NCBI GenBank assembly: GCA_964635545.1
Contig: CAZWOA010000057.1
Span: 1-21,421, forward strand
DNA length: 21,421 nucleotides
From: JAGPIS01 sp964635545
GTDB taxonomy: Bacteria > Bacteroidota > Bacteroidia > Bacteroidales > Marinilabiliaceae
Reading direction: 5' to 3'
The stretch's first letter is position 1; each line of letters starts with the position of its first letter. The translations under genes and the position numbers were made by a program. Below are positions 14,873 to 21,421 of this stretch, piece by piece. The notes beneath the pieces are model-generated. The model worked only from the letters and a program-made list of their open reading frames with translations. It was not told the origin of the DNA and ran no database searches.

Positions 14873-15844
14873 TCAGTGCCCCAGTATGTTGCGTGCTTGT
14901 ACTACGGCTATTCTTTTCTCGCCCATATAAGCTACCACAAATCCGCTCATCTTCTCTTTGAAAATGAATTGGTTGGCATCCGAATAACTATAGAAACGGC
15001 CTACAGAATATCTGTAATATTGATCGAAACGATTGAGTTCCACAAACTCTTTTCCAGCATACCATCTTTTTAGATTGTCGATGGTGGCCTCCCGGGTTAA
15101 GGTTTTGAATTGTACTGTATAATATATGTTTAAATCGTTATAGTTGGATGTTTCCAGTGGGTCTTTGCCTGCAATGGGCACTGTAAGGGTCTCCTCTCCC
15201 GTTACTTTACGATGGCCTGCATTGTCAAATTCCTGATTCTCAGCCAGTAGTGGCTGTGCTATAGGGGCGGGAGCTATTTCTTGATTCTCATCAGGGGTAA
15301 TTATATCATCATCGAATGACATAAGCATACCTGCCTTAAGTAGTGATTTGATGCTGTTACGTTGATATTCAAGAGCTTGCAGTGCCATATCTATTGCCGA
15401 ACTTTCACTGCCAAGACGGCGTGACTTCTTATATAGCCTGTTGGCTCCTTTCATTTGACTCTCACCGATTCGCATGGCCGACTTCACTTGGGCGTAGGTA
15501 TCGGGATTCTGTTTCTGGTATCGCTGATAGGATTTGGTGAGTAACGCAAACATATTGTCGTATCCGGAGGTGTATAATGAACCTGCACTAATGGTACGCT
15601 GGTAAATCTCGTTTCGAAGAGCAACTCGTTTGGGCATCGCACCGCCATAATCAATATCACTCAATGAGTCAACTTGTTGATTTAGAATATTTATTGTTTC
15701 GTGAACTTTATCTCCTTTAGCTATTTGTTCTTTTGCCTTCATATACTCTTTATGGTCTTTTTTGTCAATACCCCGTGGAATATGTTGTGAGGTGAGACAA
15801 AACAGTGATAATATAAGGCATGTAATTATGGTAAATTTTTTCAT
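14873..15844 (-). CDS. Exported protein with C-terminal SPOR-like domain
   Basis: This 323-residue protein begins with a signal peptide (MKKFTIITCLILSLFCLTSQ). Residues about 25-185 are helical and charged, with repeated aromatic and basic residues. A proline- and acid-rich linker follows at about 195-235. Residues 241-313 form a SPOR-like repeat: YYTVQFKT, then YYRYSVGRFYSYSDANQF, then GFVVAYMGEKRI. SPOR domains bind glycan strands lacking stem peptides, often at the division septum, so an envelope or periplasmic role is likely. It is the first gene of a two-gene unit with the downstream barrel protein. The helical N-terminal region matches nothing I recognise. Confidence 0.8.
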   Translation of the reverse strand: MKKFTIITCLILSLFCLTSQHIPRGIDKKDHKEYMKAKEQIAKGDKVHETINILNQQVDSLSDIDYGGAMPKRVALRNEIYQRTISAGSLYTSGYDNMFALLTKSYQRYQKQNPDTYAQVKSAMRIGESQMKGANRLYKKSRRLGSESSAIDMALQALEYQRNSIKSLLKAGMLMSFDDDIITPDENQEIAPAPIAQPLLAENQEFDNAGHRKVTGEETLTVPIAGKDPLETSNYNDLNIYYTVQFKTLTREATIDNLKRWYAGKEFVELNRFDQYYRYSVGRFYSYSDANQFIFKEKMSGFVVAYMGEKRIAVVQARNILGH

Positions 15845-15847
15845 GAC

Positions 15848-15873
15848 AATCAGATTTTATTATAATTCTGATT
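15848..15873. repeat. Inverted repeat in the 5' leader of the SPOR gene
   Basis: AATCAGA (15848-15854) and TCTGATT (15867-15873) form perfect 7-bp arms around a 12-base AT-rich spacer, ending 3 bases from the start codon of the minus-strand SPOR gene. It may be an operator or a leader hairpin that hides the start. Confidence 0.4.
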
Positions 15874-15918
15874 ACCTTTTGGAAGATATTGAAATATCAT
15901 TTAAAAAAGGTCATTAGT

Positions 15919-15950
15919 AAAGTTATGTCTTTTATCTGCCAAGGTCAAGA
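15919..15950 (-). promoter_or_regulatory. Weak candidate promoter for the SPOR-barrel unit
   Basis: Read on the minus strand, CTTG (15950-15947), 20 bases, then TAACTTTA (15926-15919): one mismatch in each Bacteroidota box. It would give a leader of about 70 bases. Confidence 0.28.
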
Positions 15951-16104
15951 GAAAAGTTATAATAGGTTTATTTTTTTTGATGAAATATATTGTTCTTTGG
16001 TTGAAGTATTGCGTTTTTCTTAAGTTCCGCTAGCTTATTTAAGTTGTCAAGGTTGAGAGGTTAGCAATTACAAAAGGTAAGTCTGTCATTGGTAATCCTT
16101 TTAT

Positions 16105-16137
16105 TTTGGTTCAATTTTATGTAAATTTATAATTATG
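16105..16137 (+). promoter_or_regulatory. Candidate promoter for manC-rmlB
   Basis: TTTG (16105-16108), 21 bases, then TAATTATG (16130-16137), one mismatch from TAnnTTTG. The predicted transcript start would be about 50 bases before the manC ATG. By-eye match. Confidence 0.35.
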
Positions 16138-16194
16138 ACTTTTCTTCAATAACAAATCCTTATATTTACCAATAAATATTGTATTTAATAAAGT

Positions 16195-17271
16195 ATGACT
16201 AACCACCTGATTATTATGGCCGGCGGTGTGGGAAGCCGCTTTTGGCCCATGAGTACTCCCGAACGTCCGAAGCAGTTTATTGATGTTTTGGGCGTTGGAA
16301 AGACGTTATTACAACTTACTGCCGAGCGTTTTGGCAATATGTTTACGCCCGACCGCATATGGGTTGTAACATCAGCCTCCTATCGTGAGATTGTGAAGGA
16401 GCAACTTAAGGGTATTCCTGATGATAATATCCTACTGGAGCCTTGCATGCGTAATACCGCTCCTTGCATTGCCTATGCCGCATGGAAAATTAGCCTTCGC
16501 CATCCGGATGCAATGCTTGTTGTGTCACCCGCCGACCATTTTGTGGTTGATACCAGCGAGTTTAGACGGGTAATTGAAGAGGGGGTGAAGTTTGTGCAAA
16601 ATAGCAAGCGGGTGCTTACTTTAGGTATGCAGCCAACACGCCCCGACACCGGTTATGGTTATATCCATTCGGGTAAGGCTATTGAAGGCTTTAACTCATA
16701 TGCTGTTCAGGCTTTTAAAGAGAAGCCGGCACTTGAAGTTGCAAAACAGTATCTTGCCGAGGGTGGCTACTTCTGGAATGCAGGTCTATTCCTATGGCAG
16801 GCCGCTACAGTTGTGGATGCTATACGCACCTACGAACCTGAAATGGCAGACATAATGGATACCATGGCGGCTGATTTTTATACCATAAAAGAACAAGAGA
16901 GTGTAAATAGCTTATTTCCAACATGTAAAAGTATTTCCATCGACTATGCGGTGATGGAACGGCTGAGTGGCGGTGAAAGTGGTTCTGATACAGGGTTATA
17001 CGTTCTTCCAGGAGATTTCGGATGGAGCGACCTTGGTACTTGGGGGTCTCTGTATGCCCGTCTTAATAAGGATGAAGCCGAAAATGCTGTGGTTGGTGAC
17101 TGTGTTACAATGATTGAAAGCAGTGGCTGTATCGTGCGCGCACCCCAGGGTAAAAAGATGGTGCTTCAAGGTATGGATGATTTTATTATTGCCGAGGATA
17201 ATGATACATTGCTGATTTGCAAGAAAAATCAGGAACAGAGAATTAAGGAGTTTAGCGAGAAGAGTAATTAA
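16195..17271 (+). CDS. manC: Mannose-1-phosphate guanylyltransferase
   Basis: This 358-residue cytoplasmic enzyme makes GDP-mannose from GTP and mannose-1-phosphate. The N-terminal nucleotidyltransferase signature is clear: AGGVGSRFWP at residues 9-18, then RPKQF at 24-28. The FKEKP motif is at 174-178, and the sugar-binding block YFWNAGLFLW and the late GDFGWSDLGTWGSL segment are present. The length shows it lacks the C-terminal phosphomannose isomerase domain found in the long bifunctional form, so only the transferase activity is expected. It precedes rmlB by 10 bases, and both feed surface polysaccharide or glycoprotein synthesis. Confidence 0.95.
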   Translation: MTNHLIIMAGGVGSRFWPMSTPERPKQFIDVLGVGKTLLQLTAERFGNMFTPDRIWVVTSASYREIVKEQLKGIPDDNILLEPCMRNTAPCIAYAAWKISLRHPDAMLVVSPADHFVVDTSEFRRVIEEGVKFVQNSKRVLTLGMQPTRPDTGYGYIHSGKAIEGFNSYAVQAFKEKPALEVAKQYLAEGGYFWNAGLFLWQAATVVDAIRTYEPEMADIMDTMAADFYTIKEQESVNSLFPTCKSISIDYAVMERLSGGESGSDTGLYVLPGDFGWSDLGTWGSLYARLNKDEAENAVVGDCVTMIESSGCIVRAPQGKKMVLQGMDDFIIAEDNDTLLICKKNQEQRIKEFSEKSN

Positions 17272-17281
17272 AATTTGTATT

Positions 17282-18289
17282 ATGAAAAGTATATTGGTAA
17301 CTGGTGGAGCAGGTTTTATAGGTGCTAATTTTGTGCCCTATTTTGTTGAGAAATATCCTGACTATAGGGTTGTAAATCTTGATAAACTTACCTATGCCGG
17401 TAATCTAAATAATCTTAAAGAAGTTGCCGTAGTGGCTAATTATGAGTTCGTGAAGGGAGATATTTGCAATAGAGAGTTACTTGAGTATCTTTTTGAAAAG
17501 CATGACATTCGGGGAGTGATACATTTTGCGGCAGAGAGTCATGTGGATAACTCCATTAGTGGGCCCGAGGTGTTTATCAAAACTAACCTTAATGGTACTT
17601 TTACCCTACTTGATGTTGCCCGTCGTTACTGGATGGAGAAGCCGTTTACATATAAAAAAGGTTATGAAGGGTGCCGTTTCCATCATATCTCTACCGATGA
17701 GGTGTATGGAACTTTGGGAGATACCGGATTATTCCGTGAGGATACGCCATATGCTCCCAACAGCCCTTATTCATCGTCAAAAGCAGGTTCTGATTTTTTG
17801 GTGAGAGCCTACTTTCACACCTATGGTATGGATGTAACCACATCTAATTGTAGTAATAATTATGGTCCGAAACAACATAATGAGAAGTTGATTCCTACAA
17901 TTATCCGTAAAGCCGTTACTGGCGAGAATATTCCTATTTATGGTGATGGTAAAAACGTGCGCGACTGGCTTTATGTGTTAGACCATTGTACCGGTATCGA
18001 CCTTGTGTACCATAAAGGAAGGGGAGGAGAGACCTATAATATTGGCGGACGTAATGAGCGTGATAATCTCTTCATTGTTAATCATATATGCGAAATTCTT
18101 GATAAGAAGAAGCCTCGCAAAGATGGTAAATCATATAAAGAGCAGATTACTTTTGTGCAGGATCGTGCCGGACACGACCGCCGCTATGCCATCGACGCCA
18201 CAAAGATAGAGGCGGAGTTGGGCTGGAGAGCCGCCGAGAATTTTGAAACAGGAATTATTAAAACTGTTGAGTGGTATTTGGCGCAGTAA
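17282..18289 (+). CDS. rmlB: dTDP-glucose 4,6-dehydratase
   Basis: This 335-residue short-chain dehydrogenase-type enzyme turns dTDP-glucose into dTDP-4-keto-6-deoxyglucose, the branch point to dTDP-rhamnose and other deoxysugars. The NAD-binding GGAGFIG is at residues 8-14. The family-specific YAGNLNNL and HFAAESHVDNSI follow. The catalytic triplet Thr138-Asp139-Glu140 lies in STDEVYG, and Tyr163 and Lys167 in the YxxxK motif. The NNYGPKQHNEKLIP block is diagnostic. rmlA, rmlC and rmlD do not follow in this window, so they lie elsewhere. Also called rfbB. Cotranscribed with manC by spacing. Confidence 0.96.
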   Translation: MKSILVTGGAGFIGANFVPYFVEKYPDYRVVNLDKLTYAGNLNNLKEVAVVANYEFVKGDICNRELLEYLFEKHDIRGVIHFAAESHVDNSISGPEVFIKTNLNGTFTLLDVARRYWMEKPFTYKKGYEGCRFHHISTDEVYGTLGDTGLFREDTPYAPNSPYSSSKAGSDFLVRAYFHTYGMDVTTSNCSNNYGPKQHNEKLIPTIIRKAVTGENIPIYGDGKNVRDWLYVLDHCTGIDLVYHKGRGGETYNIGGRNERDNLFIVNHICEILDKKKPRKDGKSYKEQITFVQDRAGHDRRYAIDATKIEAELGWRAAENFETGIIKTVEWYLAQ

Positions 18290-18295
18290 GATATT

Positions 18296-18338
18296 TTGGC
18301 TGCTAGCCATTAGCTAATAGCTAATAACTAGCAGCCAA
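18296..18338. repeat. Nested palindrome between rmlB and purA
   Basis: Outer arms TTGGCTGCTAG (18296-18306) and CTAGCAGCCAA (18328-18338) are perfect. After a CC/AA mismatch, inner arms ATTAGCT (18309-18315) and AGCTAAT (18319-18325) close on a 3-base loop. The interior is built from TAGCTAA units. It sits between convergent genes and could stop both transcripts, but neither side has a T-tract, so it may instead be a copy of a REP-like intergenic repeat. Confidence 0.7.
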
Positions 18339-18342
18339 TCTC

Positions 18343-19614
18343 TTAGTCTCTATATCTAATTATGGTTTGCTGACGGTCGGGGCCTACAGATACAATTCTT
18401 ATGGGCACTCTAAGTTCATCTTCAAGCCAGGTAATGTAGTTGTTTAGTTCTTCGGGGAACTCATTTTCTGAGCGTAGTCCGGTAAGGTCGCAATTCCAGC
18501 CGGGCAGCTCTGTATAAATTGGTTTGATATCGGCATCCACAACCTCAAATGGGAACTCCTCGGTTATCTCACCGTTCACTTCATAAGCAGTTGCCACTTT
18601 GATGGTTTCAAAACCGCTAAGCACATCGGCCTTCATCATAATAAGCTGGCTAACGCCATTTACCATGATTGCATATTTAAGCTGCACAAGGTCGAGCCAT
18701 CCACATCTGCGCGGGCGACCTGTGGTAGCACCAAACTCATGACCCGCCTCGCGTAGAGTCTCTCCATCTTTGTCGTTTAGTTCGGTAGGGAACGGGCCAC
18801 TACCCACGCGGGTGCAATAGGCTTTAAAAATACCGTAAACCTCACCTACTTTGTTGGGTGCTATACCCATACCGATACATGCGCCAGCGGTAACAGTGGT
18901 AGATGATGTAACAAAAGGATAGGTTCCAAAGTCAATATCAAGCATTGTTCCTTGTGCTCCTTCTGCAAGTATTGTGCGTCCCTGGTTTATGTATCTGTTT
19001 ATTTCGTTTTCACTATCGATAAGAGTAAACTGAAGCAACGACTCGATTCCCTCTTTCAGCCCTTTTTCATAGTCGGCAATATTGAAGTCGAAATCGTACA
19101 TTTTAAGCATCTGAAGATGTTTTTTCTTCAAAATCTCATATTTCTGCTCAAAATTATGCAGTATATCACCTACTCTAAGTCCGTTTCTACCGGTTTTATC
19201 CATGTATGTGGGGCCTATTCCTTTCAGAGTTGAGCCTATTTTAGCTGCTCCTTTTGCCTTTTCCGATGCAGCATCCAGCACACGGTGGGTAGGCAGAATA
19301 AGATGTGCTTTTTTAGAGATATATAATTTTTTAGATAGGTCGAATCCCTTCTCTTTAAGTTGGTCTATCTCTTGTTTGAATGTTATCGGGTCGATTACAA
19401 CACCATTTCCGATGATGTTAATCTTATCATCATGAAATATTCCCGAAGGTATATTGTGTAGCACGTGCTTGAAGTTATTAAACTCTAGGGTGTGACCTGC
19501 ATTGGGGCCACCCTGAAAACGAGTTATAACATCATATTTGGGAGTCAGAACATCAACAACCTTTCCTTTGCCCTCGTCACCCCACTGTAATCCAAGTAAG
19601 ACATCAACTTTCAT
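18343..19614 (-). CDS. purA: Adenylosuccinate synthetase
   Basis: This 423-residue enzyme joins IMP and aspartate using GTP, the first committed step to AMP. The N-terminal loop GDEGKGK is at residues 12-18 with catalytic Asp13, and His41 is in GGPNAGHT, both at the standard positions. The GIGPTYMDK, TTGRPRRCGWLDL and C-terminal SVGPDRQQTI blocks are all present. Length is normal. The start MKVDVLLGLQWGDEG fits the family. It lies downstream of fur but a terminator-like hairpin at 19732-19768 separates them, so it should have its own promoter in 19615-19731. I found no convincing promoter boxes there. Confidence 0.97.
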   Translation of the reverse strand: MKVDVLLGLQWGDEGKGKVVDVLTPKYDVITRFQGGPNAGHTLEFNNFKHVLHNIPSGIFHDDKINIIGNGVVIDPITFKQEIDQLKEKGFDLSKKLYISKKAHLILPTHRVLDAASEKAKGAAKIGSTLKGIGPTYMDKTGRNGLRVGDILHNFEQKYEILKKKHLQMLKMYDFDFNIADYEKGLKEGIESLLQFTLIDSENEINRYINQGRTILAEGAQGTMLDIDFGTYPFVTSSTTVTAGACIGMGIAPNKVGEVYGIFKAYCTRVGSGPFPTELNDKDGETLREAGHEFGATTGRPRRCGWLDLVQLKYAIMVNGVSQLIMMKADVLSGFETIKVATAYEVNGEITEEFPFEVVDADIKPIYTELPGWNCDLTGLRSENEFPEELNNYITWLEDELRVPIRIVSVGPDRQQTIIRYRD

Positions 19615-19666
19615 CTAAATCTGTTTTAATCGTTATGATTTACGTACCTGTTTCAATTCACTTAGT

Positions 19667-19700
19667 ATCAGTTTTATGCTTTAATTGACTGATAATCAGT
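19667..19700. promoter_or_regulatory. ATCAGT half-site cluster upstream of purA
   Basis: ACTGATAATCAGT (19688-19700) is a perfect palindrome with a 1-base centre, and a third ATCAGT lies at 19667-19672. The cluster is 53-86 bases ahead of the purA start, a fitting place for an operator. The binding protein is unknown. Confidence 0.35.
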
Positions 19701-19731
19701 GACTTTTTATTGTTTTTGCAGATGTGTAAAC

Positions 19732-19768
19732 AAAAAAAATCGGAAAACTGCGTATGGGCTGCTTTCCG
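19732..19768 (-). terminator. Rho-independent terminator of fur
   Basis: On the minus strand, CGGAAA (19768-19763) pairs with TTTCCG (19746-19741), the stem can be extended by a G-T and a C-G pair, and eight T (19739-19732) follow after one A. It lies 52 bases after the fur stop. Confidence 0.8.
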
Positions 19769-19820
19769 TTGTGTAAAAATAGTGATAAAGAATGATTTAT
19801 TCTAATTTATTGCAAGTTTT

Positions 19821-20321
19821 TTAATCAATTCTATTTTTATGTGGTTCTGCGGGTGATGCACTTTTCTTTTGGCAACTCTCGCATACTCCATAAATATACA
19901 TTGAGTGGTGAGCCACTTCAAATTTCATTATCTCTGCTGCATTATTTAGCACAACTTGTATGCTTGGGTCGCAAAACTCAGTTACCGAGCCACATTGGGT
20001 ACATATAAGATGGTCGTGTTGCTTTGATTCGAACGCCTTTTCAAACTGAGCCAGGTTTTTCCCAAATTGATGTTTTATTACGAGTTTGCAGTCAAGAAGA
20101 AGGTCGATTGTGTTGTAGAGCGTTGCCCGGCTTACCCGGTAGTTTTTATTCTTCATGAATATATAAAGAGACTCTATATCAAAATGACCATTACGACTGT
20201 ATATCTCGTCAAGAATAGCATATCGCTCCGGTGTTTTGCGATGACCATTAGCTTGAAGATATTCGGTGAAAAGTTGCCTTACAACCTCTTTCGTTTTAGT
20301 CTTATCCATATTTAAACTCAT
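19821..20321 (-). CDS. Fur-family metal-dependent transcriptional regulator
   Basis: This 166-residue cytoplasmic repressor has an N-terminal winged helix (about residues 10-88; TPERYAILDEIY and VSRATLYNTIDLLLDCKLV) and a C-terminal metal/dimer domain. The domain has HDHLICTQCG with one CxxC and VCESC with a second CxxC, the structural zinc site of Fur/PerR/Zur proteins. Which metal or signal it senses (iron, zinc, peroxide) cannot be fixed from sequence, so I leave the symbol empty. A second start at Met5 (20309) fits the predicted promoter better than the first Met. It lies between a RelA/SpoT gene and purA on the same strand. Confidence 0.92.
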   Translation of the reverse strand: MSLNMDKTKTKEVVRQLFTEYLQANGHRKTPERYAILDEIYSRNGHFDIESLYIFMKNKNYRVSRATLYNTIDLLLDCKLVIKHQFGKNLAQFEKAFESKQHDHLICTQCGSVTEFCDPSIQVVLNNAAEIMKFEVAHHSMYIYGVCESCQKKSASPAEPHKNRID

Positions 20322-20332
20322 TAAACAGAACT

Positions 20333-20364
20333 CAAAAATAGCTGTTTTTAATGAATTTAAAAAA
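20333..20364 (-). promoter_or_regulatory. Candidate promoter of the Fur-family gene
   Basis: On the minus strand TATTTTTG (20340-20333) matches TAnnTTTG exactly; a T-run at the -33 distance replaces TTTG. An imperfect dyad, ATTAAACAG (20320-20328) and CTGTTTTTAAT (20342-20352), flanks the -7 box and could be an operator. The predicted transcript start, near 20328, leaves almost no leader for the start at 20321 and favours the start at 20309. Confidence 0.4.
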
Positions 20365-20431
20365 TTTGTTTAGATTAAATATAAATTAGGGCTTGAACAA
20401 ATGACGAAATTTTTCTTTTGATTTATTTGAG

Positions 20432-21421
20432 TTATAAAGTAACCCTATCTTTTCGCACCACCGAGTGTACTCCTTTTACTTTCATTAGCTTGCCAATGAG
20501 GATGTTAAGGTCGTCGGTGTTGTGAATGTATAGATATAGTGTGCCTTCGAATATGCCGTCGTGACTCTCAATCTGAATACTTCGCATGTTTATATTCTCT
20601 TCCAGAGATATCACTTTAGTCATCTGACTCACTATGCCTACCGAGTCGATACCCGAAATAGCCACAATTACCAGGTATGATAATATTTTGTGCGATTCCC
20701 ATCGTGAAGTTACTATCCTATCACCATGGCTCGACATTAGTTTAATTGCTTCGGGGCACTTGCGGCTATGAAGTATAAGGTTGTCATCATCAGTGAGATA
20801 TGCAACCACATCATCACCGGGTATAGGGTTGCAGCAGGTTGCCACCTCATATTTGCCCGACTCATTATTATCCGATAGTACTACCAAAGCTTTAGGGTCA
20901 AGTGGCTCCTCTTCTGTGGGTTTATCTTTTCTTCCGAAGGATAGTTTCCAATATCGTATCCACTTACTTGTGGTTTTTTCTGCCAATATTTTATCGAGAT
21001 TATCAAGTTTGATATTGCCTTTACCTATCTCGAAGTATAAATCTTCTTTAACGGGTATGTTATGAAAATTCTGTATTTTACGTAGTATTTTGGCATTGAT
21101 GGATAGCTTTTTAACCTGAAGAGTTTTTTCAAGTTCGGCCTCTCCTTGTTGAATGAATTGTTTACGTTCTTTTTTAAACGCCTCTTTAATGCGCGATTTT
21201 GCTTTTGCGGTTGTTACAAAGCCAAGCCACTCATATTTCGGTTCCTGTTTCTCTGAAGTGATAATCTCAATCTGGTCGCCACTTTTAAGTTCGTGCGATA
21301 GGGGCACTAGTTTGTAGTTTATCTTTGCGCCTATGCATTTGTATCCCAGGTTGCTATGTATTTCAAAGGCAAAGTCGAGCGCCGTAGAGCCATTGGGCAT
21401 GATGCGCACATCGCCCTGTGG
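20432..21421 (-). CDS. RelA/SpoT-family (p)ppGpp enzyme, C-terminal part (5' end outside window)
   Basis: These 329 residues are the regulatory half of a long RelA/SpoT homologue. The frame stays open to the window edge (PQGDVRIMPNG), so the GTG at 21409 is internal. Domains in order: TGS (about the first 65 residues, GDVRIMPNGSTALDFAF to SGDQIEII), a helical region, a cysteine-containing segment (ATCCNPIPGDD, then LHSRKCPEA), and a C-terminal ACT domain (from about residue 250; ISGIDSVGIVSQMTKV to GVHSVVRKD). The hydrolase and synthetase domains lie outside, so it cannot be said whether it makes, degrades, or does both with (p)ppGpp. It is followed by fur after 110 bases. Confidence 0.95.
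   Translation of the reverse strand, partial: PQGDVRIMPNGSTALDFAFEIHSNLGYKCIGAKINYKLVPLSHELKSGDQIEIITSEKQEPKYEWLGFVTTAKAKSRIKEAFKKERKQFIQQGEAELEKTLQVKKLSINAKILRKIQNFHNIPVKEDLYFEIGKGNIKLDNLDKILAEKTTSKWIRYWKLSFGRKDKPTEEEPLDPKALVVLSDNNESGKYEVATCCNPIPGDDVVAYLTDDDNLILHSRKCPEAIKLMSSHGDRIVTSRWESHKILSYLVIVAISGIDSVGIVSQMTKVISLEENINMRSIQIESHDGIFEGTLYLYIHNTDDLNILIGKLMKVKGVHSVVRKDRVTL

Larger units (their letters stand above)
15845..16194. other. Divergent intergenic region between the SPOR gene and manC
   Basis: About 350 AT-rich bases separate two divergently read units, with no credible ORF. The region holds promoter candidates for both directions (15919-15950 minus, 16105-16137 plus) and an inverted repeat at 15848-15873. 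No RNA element was recognised. Confidence 0.6.

Noticed and set aside
16195..17271. manC as a truncated bifunctional enzyme
   Set aside because: The short single-domain form is common and the gene ends cleanly with rmlB 10 bases later; no remnant of an isomerase domain is seen.

Overview
The window looks like a chromosomal segment from a Bacteroidota bacterium, most likely order Bacteroidales. The case rests on the V-type ATPase gene order (E, DUF2764-type protein, A, B, D, I, K), a fused formiminotransferase-cyclodeaminase, outer-membrane barrels typical of the phylum, weak or absent Shine-Dalgarno sequences before most genes, and promoter candidates that fit the TTTG / TAnnTTTG pattern of the phylum rather than sigma-70 boxes. 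No mobile element, CRISPR array, tRNA or rRNA was seen.

Layout. (1) 1-1673: the 3' end of a type II L-asparaginase gene, a DcaP-like outer-membrane porin and a rho-independent terminator. (2) 1674-9656: an AT-rich leader with promoter candidates, then a tight seven-gene V-type ATPase operon ending in a strong terminator. The membrane ring subunit carries all five sodium-binding positions of the Enterococcus hirae ring at identical spacing, so sodium is the predicted coupling ion. (3) 9787-10650: a tandem-domain universal stress protein with its own terminator. (4) 10726-13807: hutI and a fused ftcD, two late steps of histidine degradation, closed by a terminator. (5) 13817-15844, minus strand: a SPOR-domain exported protein followed by a DUF6588-like barrel. 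(6) 16105-18289, plus strand: manC and rmlB, making GDP-mannose and dTDP-4-keto-6-deoxyglucose for surface polysaccharide. (7) 18296-21421: a nested palindrome, then minus-strand purA, fur and the 3' part of a RelA/SpoT-family gene that runs off the window.

How the genes fit together. Asparaginase, the dicarboxylate-type porin, the hut genes and a probable sodium-linked ATPase fit an anaerobic or microaerobic amino-acid user, but this lifestyle is inference. Most of the window is conserved core chromosome. The items most worth a second look are the sodium-site signature, the absence of F and G/H subunit genes with a DUF2764 protein in the place expected for subunit C, the SPOR/barrel pair, and several short palindromes in intergenic DNA. 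I did not find a convincing wholly new system.
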